Source: Burkholderiaceae bacterium (GTDB taxonomy: Bacteria > Pseudomonadota > Gammaproteobacteria > Burkholderiales > Burkholderiaceae). Taken from it: a stretch of 20,193 bases of DNA. Positions 8,831 through 16,850 of the stretch are shown in pieces (the first letter of the stretch is position 1; each line of letters begins with the position of its first letter). The notes under the pieces were generated by a model. It did not search any database. It worked only from the letters and a program-made list of their open reading frames with translations, and was not told the DNA's origin. The stretch spans positions 1 through 20,193 of the forward strand of contig JALREG010000037.1 in the NCBI GenBank assembly GCA_023253905.1, given 5' to 3'. A program made the position numbers and the translations under genes.

Positions 8831-9247
8831 ATGACTTCAACCGACTTGGATCAGCTCGCCTGCGCGCAGGTGCTGGGCCGCCTCTTCCACCGGCTTGATA
8901 CCTTTGACTACCACGGCGTCGCCGCACAATTTTCTGAGTCGTGTGAGTGGCACCGCCAGGGCAAGGTGCTGCGAAGCCATGCGGACATCATCGCCGCACT
9001 CAATCTCCGACCGCAGCACCTGTTCGTGCAACATATCCTGCATGACGTCGTATGCGATCCAGCGGGTGCAGACAGCATGAGCGGCTTCGCTTACATGAGC
9101 GTGTTTCGGAAAGAGTTCGATCGTCCACCACAGATTCCGCTACCCGCAGAGCGCCCGGACATGCTGATTTCGTGGAATGCAGCGTTCACGCGCGAAGGCC
9201 TCAACTGGCGCATCAAACGGCTCTCGAACACCGCACTCTATCGATAG
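8831..9247 (+). CDS. NTF2-like / SnoaL-like small protein
   Basis: A 138-residue protein with the look of the nuclear-transport-factor-2 / SnoaL-like cone fold: an N-terminal helix with RLFHRLDTFDY, a FSESCEWHRQGK strand, a central helix with HADIIAAL and a C-terminal WRIKRLSNTALYR strand. This fold serves many small cyclases, isomerases, dehydratases and dioxygenase beta subunits. There is no alpha subunit nearby, so a free-standing isomerase- or hydratase-like enzyme or a ligand-binding protein is more likely. The ATG follows a GGAG ribosome-binding site and the gene is co-directional with the cupin 16 bp upstream, so the two are probably one transcript. The fold call is from sequence pattern only. 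Confidence 0.75.
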   Translation: MTSTDLDQLACAQVLGRLFHRLDTFDYHGVAAQFSESCEWHRQGKVLRSHADIIAALNLRPQHLFVQHILHDVVCDPAGADSMSGFAYMSVFRKEFDRPPQIPLPAERPDMLISWNAAFTREGLNWRIKRLSNTALYR

Positions 9248-9259
9248 CGCCGCCGTTTC

Positions 9260-10045
9260 TTACCCCCACCAGTTGTGACGGCGCGAAAATCCGCCGTCAA
9301 TCTCCAGAACTGCGCCCGAGGTATAGCTGGATCGGGGGGAAGCTAGAAACACAACCGAAGCGGAAATCTCTTCCACCTCGGCGGGTCGGCGGAACGCTGC
9401 GTGCGCGCCGAGTTCTGCCCAGCGGGCTTCATCGCCAAACCGCTCGCTGGCGCGCCCTCTCAGCAGGGTCTCGAGACGGCTGGTCAGCACCATGCCGGGG
9501 CTGACGCCCACCACGCGAACACCATGATCTGGCCCCTTGCTACCCAGCGTTCGGGTGAGCGCCTCGAGCGCCGCATTGCCGGTGCTTCCTGCCGCATAGC
9601 TCGGATCAAGGCCGGTTGCTGAGGCGCCGATGACATTTACGATGACGCCCCGCTGTCGCGCAATCATTCGGGTATAAAACTCACGCATCATGCCGACGTA
9701 GCCAAACACCTTCAAATCCCAGGCGCGGCGCCACGTCTCCTGCGAAACCTGTTCAAGCGCGCCGCCCGGGATCGCGCCCGCGTTATTCACCAGCACGTCG
9801 ATATCCGGAAAGGTGTTGGCCAGCCGAGGCGCGGCGTTGTCATCGGACAGATCTTCAGGCGCGACCTCGATCACGGTGCCGTATCGATCGCGAAGCGTAT
9901 CGGCAAGCTGCTCGAGCTTACCTCGTCCGCGCGCAACCAATACCAGTCGGGCGCCCTCGCCGGCAAAAGCTTCCGCAATTGATCGACCGATCCCTTCGGA
10001 TGCCCCCGTGACCATCACCTGTCGATCGCGTAAGCCGAGGTCCAT
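9260..10045 (-). CDS. Atypical short-chain dehydrogenase/reductase
   Basis: A 261-residue Rossmann-fold SDR with an intact nucleotide site: TGASEGIG at 13-20 and NNAG at 87-90. Ser142 is a candidate for the catalytic serine. The usual YxxxK pair is altered: Tyr150 is followed by AAGSTGNAAL, so Ser lies where Lys is expected and Asn just before the conserved AAL. From memory, a subgroup of SDR proteins carries this GSxGNAAL form, so it is probably a family trait and not a broken gene. The substrate is unknown. I chose ATG 10045 because GGGAG lies 5 bp upstream; an in-frame GTG at 10051 overlaps that site. It is convergent with the NTF2-like gene (12-bp gap) and divergent from the Liv operon. 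Confidence 0.88.
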   Translation of the reverse strand: MDLGLRDRQVMVTGASEGIGRSIAEAFAGEGARLVLVARGRGKLEQLADTLRDRYGTVIEVAPEDLSDDNAAPRLANTFPDIDVLVNNAGAIPGGALEQVSQETWRRAWDLKVFGYVGMMREFYTRMIARQRGVIVNVIGASATGLDPSYAAGSTGNAALEALTRTLGSKGPDHGVRVVGVSPGMVLTSRLETLLRGRASERFGDEARWAELGAHAAFRRPAEVEEISASVVFLASPRSSYTSGAVLEIDGGFSRRHNWWG

Positions 10046-10066
10046 GCGCACTCCCGAGACGATTGA

Positions 10067-10096
10067 TTGACGAAGTCATCGAGTGTGCCGCATATT
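10067..10096 (+). promoter_or_regulatory. Candidate sigma-70 promoter for the first Liv operon
   Basis: TTGACG (10067-10072, 5 of 6) and CATATT (10091-10096, 4 of 6) are 18 bp apart, giving a start near 10103 and a leader of about 70 nt. A small inverted repeat, TGAC-gaa-GTCA (10068-10078), overlaps the -35 box and could be an operator, though four-base half-sites are often chance. The region also separates the divergent SDR gene. Confidence 0.42.
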
Positions 10097-10173
10097 GGGT
10101 GAACGCGCGCAGGGCCTGTCGAAGACGCGCCTCACACATCGCGACGCCATCGGCGTCATCTCAGGGAGACATC

Positions 10174-11409
10174 ATGTCTAAGCCTCTGTCTGGACCGTCC
10201 CGTCGTGCCTTGGCCTCGCTTGTTGCAGCCACTGCGTTGCTTGGCCTCAATTCGCCCATCTCCGCACAAAGCGGTGCGCCGTTCCGCATCGGTATGACCA
10301 CCGACATGTCGTCGGCCTACAGCGACATCACCGGCAAAGGCTCCGCCATCGCGGTTCAGATGGCGATTGACGATTTCGGAGGATCAGTTCTGGGTCGGAA
10401 AATCGAACTTCTGGTCGCCGATCATCAGATGAAGCCCAGCGTCGGCGGCCCTCTGATTACGCAATGGTTTGATCGCGATGGCGTGTCGGTCATTGTCAGC
10501 CTGGCGGGCTCATCCGTCGCGCTGGCTGCGAACGCTATTGCAAAAGACCGGCCGAACCGCACAGTGCTTCACACGATTCCGCTCAGTAGCGACCTAAGCG
10601 GTAAAGCCTGTCTGCCTAACGCAATTCACTGGGCACCCGACTCCTTCGCGCTCGCTTCTGCTGTCACGCGAAATGTGACCGAGCAGGGCGGCAAGAACTG
10701 GTTTCTGATGGTGCAGGACACCGCAGCCGGCCCGCCGGCGAAAGCCGCTGCCACCGCTGGTGTTTCCGCCGCCGGCGGCAAAATTCTCGGTGACGTTCGG
10801 GTTCCGTTCAACGCCGGGGATGTGTCGTCTTTCGTGCTGCAGGCGCAGGCCTCACGGGCCCAGGTGCTTGGCGTCGGTTTTAGCGGTAACGATCTGGTCA
10901 ACATCGTCAAGGCCTCTCATCAGTTCGGCCTGCAAAAGAGCGGCACCCGAATCGCAGCGCTGGTATTTTTCAGCACTGATCTGCTTGCAATCGGGCAGGA
11001 AAACGCGGCCGGCATCACGTTTGTCATGCCCGCCTATAACGACATGAATGATCAGTCCAAAGCCTGGGCTCAGCGATTCGAGAAACTGGCGGGTAAATCC
11101 CCCAGCTGGGGACATATAGCCGATTACGAGGGTACGCTTCACTACCTCAGAGCAGTTCGCGCAGCGGGAACCGACGACGCTCAAAAGGTCGTTCCGATGA
11201 TGCGCTCGATGCCTATCGACGTTTTTTCGGTCAAAGACGCCGAGATCCGGGAAGACAATAAGCTCGTGCGGCCCATGTATCTCACTCGCGTCAAGGCGCC
11301 GTCGGCGTCCAAGTATCCAGGCGACTTCTATGAAATCATCGGCCAGGTGAGCGCCAAAGACGCCTTTGCACCCATGAACCCCGCCTGTTCTCTGGTGAAG
11401 AGCAAGTAA
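10174..11409 (+). CDS. Liv-type ABC transporter periplasmic substrate-binding protein
   Basis: A 411-residue binding protein of the branched-chain-amino-acid (LivJ-like, periplasmic-binding type 1) class. It has an N-terminal signal peptide with a likely cut after ISA, then the mature start FRIGMTTDMSSAYSDITGKG typical of the family, and the blocks QMAIDDFGG and FGLQKSG. ATG 10174 is preferred over a distant in-frame TTG (10063) because of its GGGAGA ribosome-binding site and clean signal peptide. It opens a six-gene operon with ATPases 4 bp downstream. Relatives bind amino acids, amides, urea or aromatic acids. The linked FAH-family and cupin genes suggest an aromatic or other catabolic substrate, but this is inference. 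Confidence 0.9.
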   Translation: MSKPLSGPSRRALASLVAATALLGLNSPISAQSGAPFRIGMTTDMSSAYSDITGKGSAIAVQMAIDDFGGSVLGRKIELLVADHQMKPSVGGPLITQWFDRDGVSVIVSLAGSSVALAANAIAKDRPNRTVLHTIPLSSDLSGKACLPNAIHWAPDSFALASAVTRNVTEQGGKNWFLMVQDTAAGPPAKAAATAGVSAAGGKILGDVRVPFNAGDVSSFVLQAQASRAQVLGVGFSGNDLVNIVKASHQFGLQKSGTRIAALVFFSTDLLAIGQENAAGITFVMPAYNDMNDQSKAWAQRFEKLAGKSPSWGHIADYEGTLHYLRAVRAAGTDDAQKVVPMMRSMPIDVFSVKDAEIREDNKLVRPMYLTRVKAPSASKYPGDFYEIIGQVSAKDAFAPMNPACSLVKSK

Positions 11410-11413
11410 GCCC

Positions 11414-12211
11414 TTGACCCCGCAGCACGTAGCAATCCGTCAAGCCGTGCAGACTCCTGTTCTTGAAGCGCGAGGTCTCAGAAAGGAGTTTGCCGGCTTC
11501 GTGGCCGTCGATGGCGTGGACCTGCAAGTACAGGAAGGTTCAATCCACGCGTTGATCGGGCCGAACGGCGCTGGCAAAACCACCACGTTTAATCTGCTCA
11601 CGCGCTTTCTGTCGCCAACCGATGGCAGCATACTTTTTCGGGGGCGCGACATCACACGCCTTGCCCCTGCCCAGGTCGCGGGGATGGGGCTCGTGCGCTC
11701 GTTTCAGATATCGGCGGTGTTTCCAAGCCTGACCCTACGCGAGAACCTGCTCGTCGCCCTGCAGCGACGCGATCGCAGTTGTCGGGTCTTCTGGCGACAG
11801 GCCCGGATCAACACCGCGATTGGCGATCGGATCGATCAACTGCTCGCCCAGGTCGGTCTCAGCAGCGACGCCGATCAGCTGGCAAGTGGCGTCTCGTATG
11901 GCAAGCGCCGCGCGCTGGAAATCGCCACCACGCTGGCACTGGAACCCGACGTGCTGCTGCTCGACGAACCCACCTCCGGACTGGGTACCGAAGACGTGGC
12001 GCGCATCACCCGCCTGATTGCTGCGCTCAAGCGCCAGAAAACAGTTCTGATGGTTGAGCACAACCTGTCGGTCGTATCGTCGATTTCCGACACCATCACT
12101 GTTTTGGCTCGCGGCAAGACGATCGCCGAAGGGAGCTTTGCCGAGGTGAGCGGCAACCCCGCGGTGATGAGCGCCTACATCGGTAGCGAGGCACTCGAGG
12201 CTCATCCATGA
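11414..12211 (+). CDS. livG: Liv-type ABC transporter ATP-binding protein LivG
   Basis: A 265-residue ABC ATPase of the LivG type. Visible motifs are Walker A GPNGAGKTT (49-57), Q-loop Gln98, the LivG-style signature SYGKRRALEI (161-170), Walker B LLLDEP (181-186) and switch His216. It energises uptake together with LivF and the fused permease at the inner membrane. The start at TTG 11414 is uncertain: it lies 4 bp after the binding-protein stop with only a weak ribosome-binding site, and an in-frame GTG at 11447 is the alternative. The stop overlaps the livF ATG by 4 nt. Confidence 0.92.
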   Translation: MTPQHVAIRQAVQTPVLEARGLRKEFAGFVAVDGVDLQVQEGSIHALIGPNGAGKTTTFNLLTRFLSPTDGSILFRGRDITRLAPAQVAGMGLVRSFQISAVFPSLTLRENLLVALQRRDRSCRVFWRQARINTAIGDRIDQLLAQVGLSSDADQLASGVSYGKRRALEIATTLALEPDVLLLDEPTSGLGTEDVARITRLIAALKRQKTVLMVEHNLSVVSSISDTITVLARGKTIAEGSFAEVSGNPAVMSAYIGSEALEAHP

Positions 12212-12918
12212 GCCTGGATACGACCGAGCTGACCCTTCGCGAGGTTCGCGCCTGGTACGGGCAGTCGCAAAGCCTGCATGGCGTCGACATGCACATACGG
12301 GCGGGCGAGGTGGTGGCACTCCTCGGGAGGAACGGCGCGGGAAAGACCACCACGCTCAAATCGATCATGGGTCTGGTGCCGAAGCGAACCGGCAGCATCG
12401 AGTTCCGAGGCCGTTCGCTGGTAACACTCAACCCTGAATCCATCGCACGGCTTGGCATTACCTACTGCCCTGAGGAGCGTGGCATTTACTCGAGCCTCAC
12501 GGTATTCGAGAACCTTAAGCTGCCACCGGTCGTGGCCAAAGGTGGATTCACGCTGGATGAGCTGTTCGAACTATTTCCGAATCTTCTCGAGCGTCGCAAC
12601 AACCAGGGGTCCAAACTCTCCGGTGGCGAACAGCAGATGCTTGCAATCGCCCGAATTCTCAGGACCGGCGCAAAGTTGCTGCTTCTGGATGAACCTACCG
12701 AAGGGCTGGCGCCGGTCATTGTTGAGCGCATCGGCCAGATCATTCAACTGCTTCGAGCCCGGCGTTACACGATCTTGCTGGTTGAGCAAAACTTCCGATT
12801 TGTTTCCAGGCTGGTTGACCGCGGCTACGTGATGGAGCATGGGCGAATCGTCGACGAATTCGACCGCGATACCCTGCATGCGCAGGCTGATCGGGTCAAG
12901 GCTTATCTAGGAATCTGA
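12208..12918 (+). CDS. livF: Liv-type ABC transporter ATP-binding protein LivF
   Basis: A 236-residue ABC ATPase of the LivF type, of normal length. Motifs are Walker A GRNGAGKTT (40-48), the family stretch YCPEERGIYSSLTV (86-99), signature LSGGEQQ (137-143), Walker B LLLLDEPTEGL (157-167) and the LVEQN switch region. The ATG overlaps the livG stop (ATGA), so the two ATPases should be made in balanced amounts. LivG and LivF form the ATPase pair under the fused permease encoded next. The substrate of the system is unknown. Confidence 0.93.
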   Translation: MSLDTTELTLREVRAWYGQSQSLHGVDMHIRAGEVVALLGRNGAGKTTTLKSIMGLVPKRTGSIEFRGRSLVTLNPESIARLGITYCPEERGIYSSLTVFENLKLPPVVAKGGFTLDELFELFPNLLERRNNQGSKLSGGEQQMLAIARILRTGAKLLLLDEPTEGLAPVIVERIGQIIQLLRARRYTILLVEQNFRFVSRLVDRGYVMEHGRIVDEFDRDTLHAQADRVKAYLGI

Positions 12919-12932
12919 GGGTTGTGTCATCG

Positions 12933-14795
12933 ATGAGCAGTCTTCTCGAGATTCTCCCGCCGCTGCCCGCCCTGTTTGGGCAACTGATCGTCGGCCTGAT
13001 CAACGGGAGCTTTTATGCGCTGCTTAGCCTCGGTCTCGCGCTGATTTTCGGCCTTCTGAATGTCGTCAACTTTGCGCATGGCGCTCAGTACATGCTGGGG
13101 GCTCTCACCGCCTGGCTGCTCCTTAAACACCTGGGCGTTTCGTATTGGATGGCGCTGATCATCGCTCCGCTGATCGTCGGCTTGGTTGGCTTTGTGATCG
13201 AGCGCCTCTTTCTGCGCCATCTTTATCGGCTCGACCACCTTTACGGCATGCTGATGACCTTCGGCGTCACCCTGATCGCCGAAGGCGTTGTGAGAAATAT
13301 CTTCGGTGCCTCGGGTGAGGGCTATCCCCTACCCCAAGGGCTGACCGGGGCGTGGAACTTTGGGTTCATGCTGCTCCCGCACTACCGAGGCTGGGTGATC
13401 GCCGTGTCAATCGTTGTGTGCCTGGCCACCTGGCTCGCGATCGAAAAAACGTCGATTGGATCCTACGTTCGAGCCGCAACCGAAAACGCTCCGCTTACGC
13501 GAGCCTTCGGCATCAACGTGCCGCGCATTCTGATGCTCACCTACTCTTTCGGTGTCGCGCTCGCCGGTTTTGCCGGTGTGATGGCGGCGCCGCTTTATCA
13601 AGTCAACGCAGGCATGGGCTCCGAACTCATCATCGTGGTGTTCGCAGTGGTGGTGATTGGTGGCATGGGCTCCATCATTGGTGCGGTGATCAGCGGATTC
13701 GCTCTCGGAATTATCGAGGGACTCACCAAGGTGTTCTATCCCGAGGCCTCAACCACAGCGGTCTTTCTGGTGATGGCGATCGTGCTCCTGATCCGACCGT
13801 CTGGTCTATTTGGTGTTGTGCAGACACACCGCCCAGACCCGCAGGAAGCGGCAACACCCGGGCGGATTCCGATACTCGACACCGGTCGCGTGCAGCTTGT
13901 GCTGCTGGGTATTCTGCTGCTCGCGCCGGTCGTCATTTACCCCCCGTTTCTTTTGAAAGTGCTCTGCTTTGCATTGCTGGCCTGCTCATTCAACCTGCTG
14001 CTCGGCTACTGCGGAATGCTGTCGTTTGGCCATGCCGCATTTTACGGAGCGGGCACCTACGCGGCCGCAGTCTGCGCAAAGCTCGCAGGGCTTGACCCGC
14101 TCTCTTCGGTGGTGATCGGCGCGATCGCCGCAGCGCTGCTCGGTGGCGTGTTCGGCTTTCTTTCCATTCGTCGTCAGGGCATCTACTTCTCGATGATCAC
14201 GCTGGCGCTCGCGCAAATGTTTTACTTCTTCATCGTACAGGCCGAGTTCAGCGGTAACGACGAAGGAATACAGGCGGTGCCGCGTGGACGCTTCCTGGGC
14301 CTGAACCTCGCTGATCATCTCAACATGTACTACTTCGCGCTGGTGATCTCAGGGCTCTCCTTCGTCGCCATCAATCGCGTCATCGCTTCGCCGTTTGGTC
14401 TCGCACTCAAATCGATTCGCGACAATGAATCGCGTGCGTTGTCACTGGGTTATCCCGTCGATCGATACAAGTGGGTAGCATTCGTGATGTCCGCCTTCTT
14501 TGCGGGGATCGCCGGTGCGCTCGATGCGCTCAGCTTCCAACTCGCTTCGCTCACCAACGTTCACTGGACCATGTCGGGCCATGCCGTACTCATGGGCATC
14601 ATTGGCGGTGTGGGCACCCTGCTTGGGCCGGTGGTTGGCGCACTGGTGGTGGCTGCGCTTGAAAATTACCTCGCCAGCCTCGGCACCTGGGTGCTGGTCG
14701 TTCAGGGCGTCATTTTCGTGGCCTGCGTACTCGCCTTCCGGCGTGGAATCGTAGGCGAACTGGGCGCCTGGCTGGCGCGCCGGCAACTTCGCTGA
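12933..14795 (+). CDS. Fused LivH-LivM ABC transporter permease
   Basis: One polypeptide of 620 residues combines both permease halves that are usually separate. The first part (about 1-295) is LivH-like, with GLINGSFYALLSLGLAL, VVNFAHGAQYMLGA and a terminal LIRPSGLFG. A linker of about 25-30 residues follows. The second part (from about 320) is LivM-like, with the hallmark LSFGHAAFYGAGTYAAA and a GGVGTLLGPVVGA block. Each half has many membrane segments. I prefer ATG 12933; GTG 12924 in the same frame is possible, and the GAGG upstream is not ideally spaced for either. Fused permeases of this kind are known, so this is an architecture variant and not a frameshift artefact; the joint is clean. 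Confidence 0.9.
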   Translation: MSSLLEILPPLPALFGQLIVGLINGSFYALLSLGLALIFGLLNVVNFAHGAQYMLGALTAWLLLKHLGVSYWMALIIAPLIVGLVGFVIERLFLRHLYRLDHLYGMLMTFGVTLIAEGVVRNIFGASGEGYPLPQGLTGAWNFGFMLLPHYRGWVIAVSIVVCLATWLAIEKTSIGSYVRAATENAPLTRAFGINVPRILMLTYSFGVALAGFAGVMAAPLYQVNAGMGSELIIVVFAVVVIGGMGSIIGAVISGFALGIIEGLTKVFYPEASTTAVFLVMAIVLLIRPSGLFGVVQTHRPDPQEAATPGRIPILDTGRVQLVLLGILLLAPVVIYPPFLLKVLCFALLACSFNLLLGYCGMLSFGHAAFYGAGTYAAAVCAKLAGLDPLSSVVIGAIAAALLGGVFGFLSIRRQGIYFSMITLALAQMFYFFIVQAEFSGNDEGIQAVPRGRFLGLNLADHLNMYYFALVISGLSFVAINRVIASPFGLALKSIRDNESRALSLGYPVDRYKWVAFVMSAFFAGIAGALDALSFQLASLTNVHWTMSGHAVLMGIIGGVGTLLGPVVGALVVAALENYLASLGTWVLVVQGVIFVACVLAFRRGIVGELGAWLARRQLR

Positions 14796-14808
14796 GCCTC
14801 GCCTCAGC
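14791..14808. repeat. Short intercistronic inverted repeat
   Basis: GCTGAG (14791-14796) and CTCAGC (14803-14808) form a 6-bp stem with a 6-nt loop, starting over the permease stop codon and ending 25 bp before the cupin start. There is no T-run, so it is not a convincing terminator. It could stabilise the transporter mRNA or reduce read-through into the two enzyme genes. Confidence 0.35.
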
Positions 14809-14833
14809 CTCTCTCCTCCATCCGGAGTATCTG

Positions 14834-15232
14834 ATGAAGCAACTATCCGATGTCACCCAGACCTTTACCGTGAGCCGCTTCAGCGGAGACAGCGACTACA
14901 AGACCGTTGGTTTACGCCCCTACGCCCGCTACCGCGATCTGGGATTTGCCCAGGCGACCGAAGGCCTGGTCCATGCCCACGTGATCAAGCTGATCGCTCC
15001 CTGCACTGACGAGGTTCGAAAGCGCCATATGCATGGTGTTCAACTGCAGGTTGTCTATTGCCTGCAGGGCTGGATCAAAATCGAACATGAGGGTCAGGGG
15101 GTCATGACGATGAAGGCTGGCGATGCATGGCTGATGCCGCCCAATATCAAGCACACCGTGCTCGACTATTCCGATGATTGTCACAACCTCGAAATCACGA
15201 TCCCTGCTGAGTATCCAACGGTTGACTGCTGA
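14834..15232 (+). CDS. Second small single-domain cupin protein
   Basis: A 132-residue cupin related to the one at 8404-8814. Metal candidates are H65 and H67 (KRHMHGVQLQ), Gln72 where Glu is common, and H107 in the MPPNIKH motif. The distance from the first to the last histidine is 42 residues in both proteins, and both share a YRDLG block about 30 residues upstream. The ATG follows a CGGAG ribosome-binding site. It sits 38 bp after the fused permease and 14 bp before the FAH-family gene. That context favours an enzyme or ligand-sensing protein acting on the imported compound; a three-histidine dioxygenase whose product is hydrolysed by the FAH-family enzyme is one option. Function is not known. 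Confidence 0.83.
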   Translation: MKQLSDVTQTFTVSRFSGDSDYKTVGLRPYARYRDLGFAQATEGLVHAHVIKLIAPCTDEVRKRHMHGVQLQVVYCLQGWIKIEHEGQGVMTMKAGDAWLMPPNIKHTVLDYSDDCHNLEITIPAEYPTVDC

Positions 15233-15246
15233 CGGACGCCCGACGG

Positions 15247-16212
15247 ATGAAGTTGCTCTGCTATCAGAACGGCGCCTCATATCGTTGTGCCGCGCTTATC
15301 ACCGACCAGGGTGACACGCTCGAAGTCATCGACCTGGTCGAGGCCGCCGCCGCTGAGGTACCTGGGGCGGCGCTCTCGGAACCATGGTCGGCGCTCAGTC
15401 ATGCGCGAGACCTTGTCGACCTTGCGGCCGTCCCAGCAGACGCACTCGAAACGCTCAGCGCCTTTCTGCTTGCCGAATCAAGCAGGACGCTGATACGGCA
15501 AATCCACCGCAGCAGGCTGCTCGCACCGATTCCGTACCCACGCCGCAATGTTTTCTGTGTCGGTCGAAACTATCTGGAGCATGTTCGCGAAGGCGATCTG
15601 AAACGCGGCATCCAGACACCGATCCCGCAACATCCGCAATATTTCACCAAGCCACCCAGCACTGTGATCGGCGATCAGGGCGCGATTGAAATCGAACCTT
15701 GGGTGTCCGACAAAATCGACTACGAGGTTGAACTCGCAGTGATCATCGGTCGGCCAATCCGAAACGCTGATCCGGAGTCGGCCATGGCCGCCATCTTCGG
15801 TTATACGATCATCAACGACGTCACAGCGCGCGACCTGCAGCGTCAACATGATCAGTGGTTCAAGGGGAAAGGGCTGGACACCTTCTGCCCTATGGGGCCG
15901 TGGGTCGTCACACAAGACGAAATTACCGACCCTCACGCGCTCGCAATCAGACTCTGGGTGAACGGCGACCTGCGCCAGTCTGACACGACCGCCCACATGC
16001 ATTTTTCCGTGGGCCGGATTATCGCCGACCTGTCACAGGGAATGACGCTCATGCCCGGCGATGTGATCGCGACCGGCACCCCCCCCGGTGTGGGTTATGC
16101 GATGACACCGCCGCAATTTCTTAAGGCTGGCGACCGCGTTGACTGCGAGATCGAGGGTATCGGGCGCCTGTCAAACCCGGTTCGTTTAAGGCCCGACGCT
16201 CAGTTACGATGA
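15247..16212 (+). CDS. Fumarylacetoacetate hydrolase-family protein
   Basis: A 321-residue member of the FAH family. The catalytic metal site is intact: Glu160 and Glu162 in the DYEVEL block and Asp191 in NDVTARD. Other hallmarks are the NVFCVGRNYLEH segment, KGLDTFCPMGPW and the GTPPGVG loop near residues 277-283. Members cleave C-C bonds in beta-diketo acids (fumarylacetoacetate, fumarylpyruvate), decarboxylate or hydrate ring-cleavage products, so a lower step of aromatic or ketone breakdown is likely. The exact reaction cannot be assigned. The start has only a weak ribosome-binding site, consistent with coupling to the cupin 14 bp upstream. It is the last gene of the Liv operon and overlaps the convergent VOC gene by 13 nt. 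Confidence 0.9.
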   Translation: MKLLCYQNGASYRCAALITDQGDTLEVIDLVEAAAAEVPGAALSEPWSALSHARDLVDLAAVPADALETLSAFLLAESSRTLIRQIHRSRLLAPIPYPRRNVFCVGRNYLEHVREGDLKRGIQTPIPQHPQYFTKPPSTVIGDQGAIEIEPWVSDKIDYEVELAVIIGRPIRNADPESAMAAIFGYTIINDVTARDLQRQHDQWFKGKGLDTFCPMGPWVVTQDEITDPHALAIRLWVNGDLRQSDTTAHMHFSVGRIIADLSQGMTLMPGDVIATGTPPGVGYAMTPPQFLKAGDRVDCEIEGIGRLSNPVRLRPDAQLR

Positions 16213-16835
16213 TCGGGGAGGTGCGCGGTCACGCTCGCCAGCCAGGCTTGATCAGACGTCAACGTAGCGAGTTCAGCGATCGCCTCCTCGCGTGTCTGGG
16301 TCCAGCGCTCAACCACGCGGACGTCGTCGCCATCACCTTCCTGGTAGGTGTATTCGAGCCGAATACCGTTCGGATCAAAAAAATACATTGACCATGAGCC
16401 AGAGCCCACGTTCAAGGGGCCAATCACAGACACCTGGTGCTCTTGCAGTCGCTTAAATAGCACCTCGAACTGAGCCTTGGTGGTCGTAAACGAGCAGTGC
16501 TGCATCGCCGCGACCGAGTTGCGGTCGGCGGTGCCCGTTTCGCCTTTGGGCAATTCGAAAAACGCGACCATCGTGTCGCCTCCGGCATCGAAAAAATAGT
16601 GCCGCAGGTTTTCGAACGGAGGATTGCCACGATTGAGCGGCCCCGCGCCGACACCCGGTGGCACCTTGAGCGCATGAATCAATGGCATACCCATGACCCG
16701 CGTATAAAAATCGATGGTCATCTTCATGTCGTCGGTGTTCAACGCCAGATGATGGACGCCGCGACTGGCGGGCTTGCCAGAATGCGTAGCGCGAGCTTGG
16801 GCGGGCAATACTTCTGCTGGGGTGGGATGACTCAT
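16200..16835 (-). CDS. VOC-family metalloenzyme (extradiol dioxygenase/glyoxalase-like)
   Basis: A 211-residue protein with two vicinal-oxygen-chelate repeats. Likely metal ligands are His29 (GVHHLALNT), His113 (MQHCSF) and Glu161 (RLEYTY), the 2-His-1-Glu set used by extradiol dioxygenases and related enzymes. The ending FFDPNGIRLEYTY is typical. Possible activities are ring-cleaving dioxygenase, glyoxalase-like lyase or epimerase; the residues do not decide between them. The ATG has a GAGGA ribosome-binding site 7 bp upstream. It follows the TauD/TfdA-type gene by 15 bp on the same strand, so the two are probably one transcript. Its last codons overlap the FAH-family gene on the opposite strand. 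Confidence 0.85.
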   Translation of the reverse strand: MSHPTPAEVLPAQARATHSGKPASRGVHHLALNTDDMKMTIDFYTRVMGMPLIHALKVPPGVGAGPLNRGNPPFENLRHYFFDAGGDTMVAFFELPKGETGTADRNSVAAMQHCSFTTTKAQFEVLFKRLQEHQVSVIGPLNVGSGSWSMYFFDPNGIRLEYTYQEGDGDDVRVVERWTQTREEAIAELATLTSDQAWLASVTAHLPDHRN

Positions 16836-16850
16836 AAGCAGGTCCTCGAA

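Noticed and set aside
9277..9298. Hairpin GACGGCG / CGCCGTC as a terminator between the NTF2-like and SDR genes
   Set aside because: It is a 7-bp stem but lies inside the SDR coding end, encodes conserved-looking residues and has no T-run after it on either strand.
10068..10078. TGAC-gaa-GTCA as a definite operator
   Set aside because: Half-sites are only 4 bp, expected often by chance; kept only as a remark on the promoter.
8404..16835. A complete gentisate or homogentisate pathway
   Set aside because: A cupin and an FAH-family enzyme recall such pathways, but the cupins are about 135 residues long, far shorter than the two-domain gentisate dioxygenase, and no isomerase or dedicated homogentisate dioxygenase is present.
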